Assembly: GCF_001894805.1 (NCBI RefSeq)
Contig: NZ_BCWX01000004.1
Span: 372,001-436,000, forward strand
Length of the DNA: 64,000 nucleotides
Source: Rhodococcus globerulus NBRC 14531
Lineage (GTDB): Bacteria > Actinomycetota > Actinomycetes > Mycobacteriales > Mycobacteriaceae
Direction of reading: 5' to 3'
A program made the position numbers and the translations under genes. Under the pieces are notes generated by a model, which saw nothing but the letters and a program-made list of their open reading frames with translations, did not search any database and was not told the origin of the DNA. Below, piece by piece: positions 60,026-64,000 of this stretch (the stretch's first letter is position 1; every line of letters starts with the position of its first letter).

Positions 60026-61312
60026 CTATCCGATGATCTGGCCGGCAGTGGGAATGACTGCCTTTACAGTCCAACCGTTGTCGTTGGGTCCGGCGAGAAG
60101 GGTTCCGCCAAGAAGGGTGACGCGTTCACGCATCCCCGAGATTCCCAGACTCTGACCGTCTGTCGCGGGTGTTCCTCTGTCGGCAATATTGGTGACGTCG
60201 ACGCTGATCGAATCGCGCTCACGTCGCACAGTCACTGTCGCGGAACTTTCCGGCGCGTGGCGAAGAATATTCGACAATGCCTCTTGTACAACGCGATAGG
60301 AGGACAGTTGCACGGCACTGTCGAGTTCGGTGAAGCTATCCTCCAGATCGAGTTCCAAGGACGGTATGGACGCTCGACATCCCTCCACGAGTTCCGGAAT
60401 ATCGGCGATCATCGGTTGGGGGTACTTGGGATCGGCCTCGCCCAACCGCAGAATCCCCACAGTTTGACGCAAACTGTTCAGCGCCCGGTCGCCATGGTCG
60501 ATCACACCACCGAGCAGTGCCTTAGCTTGCGCCGGGTTGGAGGAAAACAATTTGTCGGCCGACCTCGCCTGGATCAGCAGACCCGTGAGGTGATGAGCGG
60601 CGACGTCGTGCAATTCACGCGCCATATTCTGCCGTTCCTCTGTGATCGCATCGCTTATTCGCGCGTCGCTGTTCAACTGCATTTGCTCGATGGCTGCGGC
60701 ACTGGCGGATGATTGAGCTCGATATCTCTGCACAACTTTCCCGATAACGATCATGACCGCGTAGCTGGTCATGATATTCACCGCGGGTGCTAACAAGAAT
60801 TCTGGCAAATCCCCAGCCGGGACCTGAGCAAGCGTCATGCTTTCACCAGCGTCGCCCGGTCGAAATCTGGTCGTCATCCACAGATCAGCGAGCATTCCGG
60901 CAATCGTCAGTAGTACCAAGCGACTTCCGGAAGTTCTCCCAGCCATGACGATGATCGCAAACCAATACAGCGGAGTGGCCGCTGCTACTCGGTCCTCGAA
61001 CAGCAGGGCCAAAGCGACGGTGCCGACGAGAGTCAGAAGATACATCCACACCGGATGCCGCCGACGGAAACATGCGGCCACTGTCATGACAGTCAGAATG
61101 AGCACTGTCGTGATGAGAACAACCGGGTCGTCCGCGGCCGACTCTCCCGAATAACCACTACCCCGCGCCACCGACCAGGTTGCAACGAGCATCCACACGA
61201 GGCTGAGAATTCCGGCAGTGAGCGCCAAGACAGCTGGGTTCCGCGATAGAATTTCGCGAGCACTCAGCGAAATCTTCTTGACCCGCGCCGGTTTCCGGCG
61301 AATGTCTGCCAC
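60026..61312 (-). CDS. Orphan sensor histidine kinase (HisKA_3/NarL-type)
   Basis: 428 residues. About six membrane helices (25-195) precede a dimerisation domain with the phospho-accepting histidine at 235 in ARELHDVAAHHLTG. The ATPase domain has QEALSNILRHAP (N box) and LGISGMRERVTLLGG (G box). It starts with GTG at 61312, with GGGGAAT upstream. Such kinases normally pair with a NarL/LuxR response regulator, but none is within reach on either side; the next genes are SDR upstream and thiolase downstream. The signal and partner are unknown. Confidence 0.9.
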   Translation of the reverse strand: MADIRRKPARVKKISLSAREILSRNPAVLALTAGILSLVWMLVATWSVARGSGYSGESAADDPVVLITTVLILTVMTVAACFRRRHPVWMYLLTLVGTVALALLFEDRVAAATPLYWFAIIVMAGRTSGSRLVLLTIAGMLADLWMTTRFRPGDAGESMTLAQVPAGDLPEFLLAPAVNIMTSYAVMIVIGKVVQRYRAQSSASAAAIEQMQLNSDARISDAITEERQNMARELHDVAAHHLTGLLIQARSADKLFSSNPAQAKALLGGVIDHGDRALNSLRQTVGILRLGEADPKYPQPMIADIPELVEGCRASIPSLELDLEDSFTELDSAVQLSSYRVVQEALSNILRHAPESSATVTVRRERDSISVDVTNIADRGTPATDGQSLGISGMRERVTLLGGTLLAGPNDNGWTVKAVIPTAGQIIG

Positions 61313-61419
61313 TGGCTATTCCCCTACTTCATTTCTCGATCAAGTTTTGCGCGCATTCGCCGTCTTCAAAGTACGCCATACCCTCATTTATTTACCCGAT
61401 ACTTCGGCAGCGAGTACTT

Positions 61420-62268
61420 TCAGATTCCAGAACGTCGCACGAATGCATCTGTGGCAGAGGGTGATATAGCGCCAATGACCCTGAGCAGGCCGGCATAGCG
61501 TGGATACAACTCGATCGGACGCGTTTCGATTGCCCGCAGGATCCACGACGCTGCCTGCTCCGCGGTCAATGCCGGTTGGCTGACGTATTCGGCGGTTGGC
61601 GCAATCATCGGCGTGCGAATCAGTGGAAATTGCACGGTACTGACGGCGACGCCCGTGCCATGACACTCTGCGCCGAGACTACGGCCGAAGGCACTGAGCG
61701 CAGACTTCGACGCGTGATACGCACTGAACCGTGGCATCACGCCGGCGCTCACACCCCACGTCCCGACGTTGACAATATGTCCGGCACCGGCCTCGAGCAT
61801 TGACGGCAAGAGTCGAAGCGTCAGCCGCGCCGGACCGAAGTAGTTGAGCGCCATCGTGCGCTCGTAATCATGAAACCGTTCTACGGAATCGGCGGCACTG
61901 CGGCGGATCGAGCGGCCCGCGTTGTTGATCAAAACGTCGACGGTCCCGAACTGGTCGGCTATCGCGTCGGCAAGTTCGTCGACGCTTTCACCGTTCGAGA
62001 GATCCGCGGGTAGAACGTGAGCCCACCCTCCCTCTCGGTGGATGTCGTCACGCACGCGCTCGAGTTCGTCAATGCCTCGGGCAACCAGGATCATCTCGGC
62101 ACCACGAGCCGCCAACATGTGCGCGGTTGCCTCCCCGATACCGGACGACGCCCCGGTCAGCACGATGGTTCTCTCCGAAAGGTCGACGCGGGGGCGCGGA
62201 AGCAGCGAACCAAGCCTCGTGGGCGGATTCAACACGAAATTGCCCACCAGCCTGCTGATCATCGTCAT
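61420..62268 (-). CDS. Short-chain dehydrogenase/reductase
   Basis: 282 residues from the ATG at 62268 (AAAGGACAGG upstream). The cofactor motif TGASSGIGEATA, INNAG and the YHASK active site identify a classical SDR, with S-x-Y-K partly visible as VGTWGVSAG then AYHASK. The N-terminal extension before the Rossmann fold (MISRLVGNFVLNPPT) is hydrophobic and may contact the membrane. Similar SDRs in mycobacteria act on lipid or mycolate-type substrates, but no substrate can be assigned. It is divergent from the AurF-like gene with an 18-bp palindrome between them. Confidence 0.85.
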   Translation of the reverse strand: MTMISRLVGNFVLNPPTRLGSLLPRPRVDLSERTIVLTGASSGIGEATAHMLAARGAEMILVARGIDELERVRDDIHREGGWAHVLPADLSNGESVDELADAIADQFGTVDVLINNAGRSIRRSAADSVERFHDYERTMALNYFGPARLTLRLLPSMLEAGAGHIVNVGTWGVSAGVMPRFSAYHASKSALSAFGRSLGAECHGTGVAVSTVQFPLIRTPMIAPTAEYVSQPALTAEQAASWILRAIETRPIELYPRYAGLLRVIGAISPSATDAFVRRSGI

Positions 62269-62382
62269 CGCCTGTCCTTTTCTATAGGTTGACGAGATTA
62301 CCGAGCAGTAAGTTATTGCGCGCCCATACGCCAGAAGATCGCGGAAACGCCCACGAAGCAGCAGGCAAAGCGTGACCCACAA

Positions 62383-62400
62383 AGCTACTGACCAGTAGCT
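62383..62400. promoter_or_regulatory. Perfect 18-bp palindrome between SDR and AurF-like gene
   Basis: AGCTACTG-AC-CAGTAGCT has perfect 8-bp arms and lies in the divergent region, 115 bp from the SDR start and 162 bp from the oxygenase start. It is the best operator candidate in the window; no regulator gene is adjacent within the window. Confidence 0.55.
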
Positions 62401-62561
62401 CATGCCGCTTGTCGATCGAGAACTGTCTGGGACTAGCTTTTCCTGATACCTGTGGTTACATTAAAGCCAGACCGAGTGCCTGCGATCACACGAACCGGCC
62501 CTCGATACCACCGAAACCGCACGTAAGACCAGCGGTGACCGCGACAAAGAGGGAGACGCAC

Positions 62562-63569
62562 ATGACGCTGACAACGCCGTTCGACAAGAACGCGGAAGCA
62601 TCCGACGACTCGTACAACGAGACACTTCGCCTCCTGTCCGAAGGATCCGTGAACAAGCACTTCGATCCGTATCTCGATATCGACTGGGATGCCCCCGAAT
62701 TTGCGGTCACGCCCGGCGATACGCGCTGGATCCTCCCGGCTGAGACGGATCCGCTCGGCGCCCACCCGTGGTACCAGGCTCAGCCGATCGACAAACAAAT
62801 CGAAATCGGGATGTGGCGTCAGGCCAACGTCGCGAAGGTCGGCCTGCAGTTCGAGAACATCCTGATCCGCGGCATGATGCAGTACGTTTTTTCACTTCCC
62901 AACCAGTCGGCCGAGGCACGCTACTGCACTCACGAATCCGTCGAAGAGTGCAACCACACCATGATGTTCCAGGAAATGGTGAACCGCATCGGCGCCGACG
63001 CTCCGGGCATGAATCGCGTGATGCGCATGCTGGCGCCGTTCATCCCACTTGCTGCCGGCCCCTTCCCGGAACTCTTCTTCGTGGGTGTCCTCGCAGGCGA
63101 AGAACCTATCGACCACATCCAGAAGAGCATCCTGCGCTCCGGGGGCGATATCCACCCGATCATGGCGTCCGTCATGGCAATTCACGTTGCCGAAGAAGCG
63201 CGTCATATCTCGTTTGCGCACAAACTTCTGAGCCGACGCATCCCGCTGATGTCGCGGCCGAGCCGCTTTGTCCTGTCGCTCCTCTTCCCGATCACCATGC
63301 GAATCCTGTGCGATGCCATCGTGATTCCGCCCAACACATTCTGGAAGCAGTTCGACATCCCGAAGTCCGTCAAGAAGGACTTGTTCTGGGAGCTACCGGA
63401 ATCGCGTCAGACGCTGCGCAACTACTTCGGCGACGTCCGCATGCTCGCAACAGAGACGGGTTTGATGAACCGCGCGTCGCGATTGGTGTGGAAGGCCTGC
63501 AAGATGGACGGCCGCGCATCACGTTTCCGCAGCGAACCCCACCGCAGCGCACACAACGCTGCCGCCTAA
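62562..63569 (+). CDS. AurF-like diiron oxygenase
   Basis: 335 residues from the ATG at 62562 (GAGGGAG upstream); the open frame from 62409 has no ribosome site. The diiron ligands are visible: Glu98 in QFENIL, Glu129 and His132 in VEECNH, Glu212 and His215 in AEEARHISFAH, as in p-aminobenzoate N-oxygenase AurF and other ferritin-like oxygenases. A hydrophobic central segment (ILCDAIVIPPNTF) suggests membrane contact. It activates O2 to oxidise an unknown substrate. FprB follows after 22 nt, offering reduced ferredoxin. I recall the same pair (Rv0885-fprB) in Mycobacterium tuberculosis. Confidence 0.87.
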   Translation: MTLTTPFDKNAEASDDSYNETLRLLSEGSVNKHFDPYLDIDWDAPEFAVTPGDTRWILPAETDPLGAHPWYQAQPIDKQIEIGMWRQANVAKVGLQFENILIRGMMQYVFSLPNQSAEARYCTHESVEECNHTMMFQEMVNRIGADAPGMNRVMRMLAPFIPLAAGPFPELFFVGVLAGEEPIDHIQKSILRSGGDIHPIMASVMAIHVAEEARHISFAHKLLSRRIPLMSRPSRFVLSLLFPITMRILCDAIVIPPNTFWKQFDIPKSVKKDLFWELPESRQTLRNYFGDVRMLATETGLMNRASRLVWKACKMDGRASRFRSEPHRSAHNAAA

Positions 63570-63591
63570 TCCGAGATCGGACCCAACCGCC

Positions 63592-64000
63592 ATGCCACAC
63601 GTAGTCACGCAGTCCTGCTGCAGCGACGCCTCGTGCGTCTACGCCTGCCCGGTCAATTGCATTCATCCGACGCCGGACGAACCGGATTTCCTCACCGCCG
63701 AGATGTTGCACATCGATCCACAGGCCTGCGTCGACTGCGGCGCATGCGTCTCGGCCTGCCCGGTCGACGCCATTGTTCCCGAGTCGAAACTGGCTGAACC
63801 GCAGCGGGTTTTCCTCTCGATCAACGCAGATTTCTACAAGGAGCAGCGGCCCCGCCCGTTACTTGCCAAGGTGATCCCAGCCGCGACTATCGACCAGGGG
63901 CGTCCGCCGCTGCGAGTTGCGATCGTCGGCTCCGGTCCGTCCGCGATGTACGCGGCAGACGAGTTGCTCACGCAACCCGGTGTGCAGGTCAACGTCTTCG
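63592..64000 (+). CDS. fprB: Ferredoxin-NADP+ reductase with N-terminal ferredoxin (FprB), partial
   Basis: Truncated at the window edge; 136 residues visible. A seven-/eight-iron-type ferredoxin domain comes first, with Cys10, Cys15, Cys19, Cys23 and the second cluster CVDCGACVSACP (46-57). Then VAIVGSGPSAMYAA (109-122) starts an adrenodoxin-reductase-like FAD fold. This fusion is the FprB type: NADPH electrons pass through FAD to the built-in Fe-S clusters. The first motif CCSDASCVYACP has an irregular spacing, so one cluster may be modified. It directly follows the AurF-like gene and is the likely electron donor. Confidence 0.92.
   Translation, partial: MPHVVTQSCCSDASCVYACPVNCIHPTPDEPDFLTAEMLHIDPQACVDCGACVSACPVDAIVPESKLAEPQRVFLSINADFYKEQRPRPLLAKVIPAATIDQGRPPLRVAIVGSGPSAMYAADELLTQPGVQVNVF

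Overview
The window is a 64 kb stretch of a GC-rich chromosome from a mycolic-acid actinomycete, most likely Rhodococcus (erythropolis/qingshengii group). This is inferred from gene content: a 3-ketosteroid Δ1-dehydrogenase, two PucR regulators, an ECF42/DGPF pair, F420-type LLM oxidoreductase, DUF3556 and DUF5682/DUF5691 proteins, and an FprB-type ferredoxin reductase. Frequent GTG starts, 4-nt ATGA/GTGA gene overlaps and several likely leaderless genes also fit. I see no tRNA, rRNA, insertion sequence, phage gene or CRISPR array. The region reads as ordinary chromosome with catabolic and regulatory accessory genes.

Layout. 1-3.5 kb: a secreted CocE/S15-type acyl hydrolase (cut by the window edge), a cupredoxin-like lipoprotein and a divergent CPA2-type cation/proton antiporter. 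3.7-8.3 kb: a cyclic-di-GMP locus, with two tandem paralogous membrane GGDEF proteins and a convergent PAS-GGDEF-EAL protein. 8.5-17.4 kb (minus): a translationally coupled operon SWIM / DUF5691 / MoxR AAA+ / DUF5682 / VWA, followed by an MFS exporter. 17.5-19.1 kb: DGPF protein and ECF42 sigma factor. 19.1-25.3 kb (minus): AMP-dependent acyl-CoA ligase, DUF3556 membrane protein, carotenoid-desaturase-like flavoprotein and PucR regulator, the last three overlapping. 25.4-27 kb: the divergent lysG/lysE pair. 27.2-31.6 kb: kstD, a ClC channel and NDH-2.

31.7-37.3 kb: LysR regulator, aromatic-type aldehyde dehydrogenase, zinc alcohol dehydrogenase, MFS transporter and a small unknown protein, probably an aryl-alcohol oxidation unit. 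37.4-42.7 kb: PadR regulator, TerC, a small acidic protein, PucR and acetyl-CoA hydrolase/CoA-transferase. 42.9-49 kb: a secreted pentapeptide-repeat protein, a P-loop kinase beside a decayed LacI gene, a secreted esterase, an ANTAR-like protein with a structured leader, and a hotdog thioesterase. 49.1-56.8 kb: DUF2252, threonine aldolase, LLM oxidoreductase, patatin, a DhaK-DhaL fusion and a fatty acyl-CoA ligase. 56.8-59.5 kb (minus): thiolase, HSD10-like SDR and TetR. 60-64 kb: an orphan histidine kinase, an SDR, and an AurF-like diiron oxygenase followed by FprB (cut by the edge).

The parts most likely to be undescribed are the six-gene MoxR/VWA/SWIM operon, the DUF3556/desaturase-like/PucR operon, the AurF-like oxygenase with its own ferredoxin-reductase and an 18-bp palindrome, the structured leader of the ANTAR gene, and the attenuator-like leader (with a start-stop ORF) before the aldehyde dehydrogenase. 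All functions come from reading motifs by eye; no database search was run.
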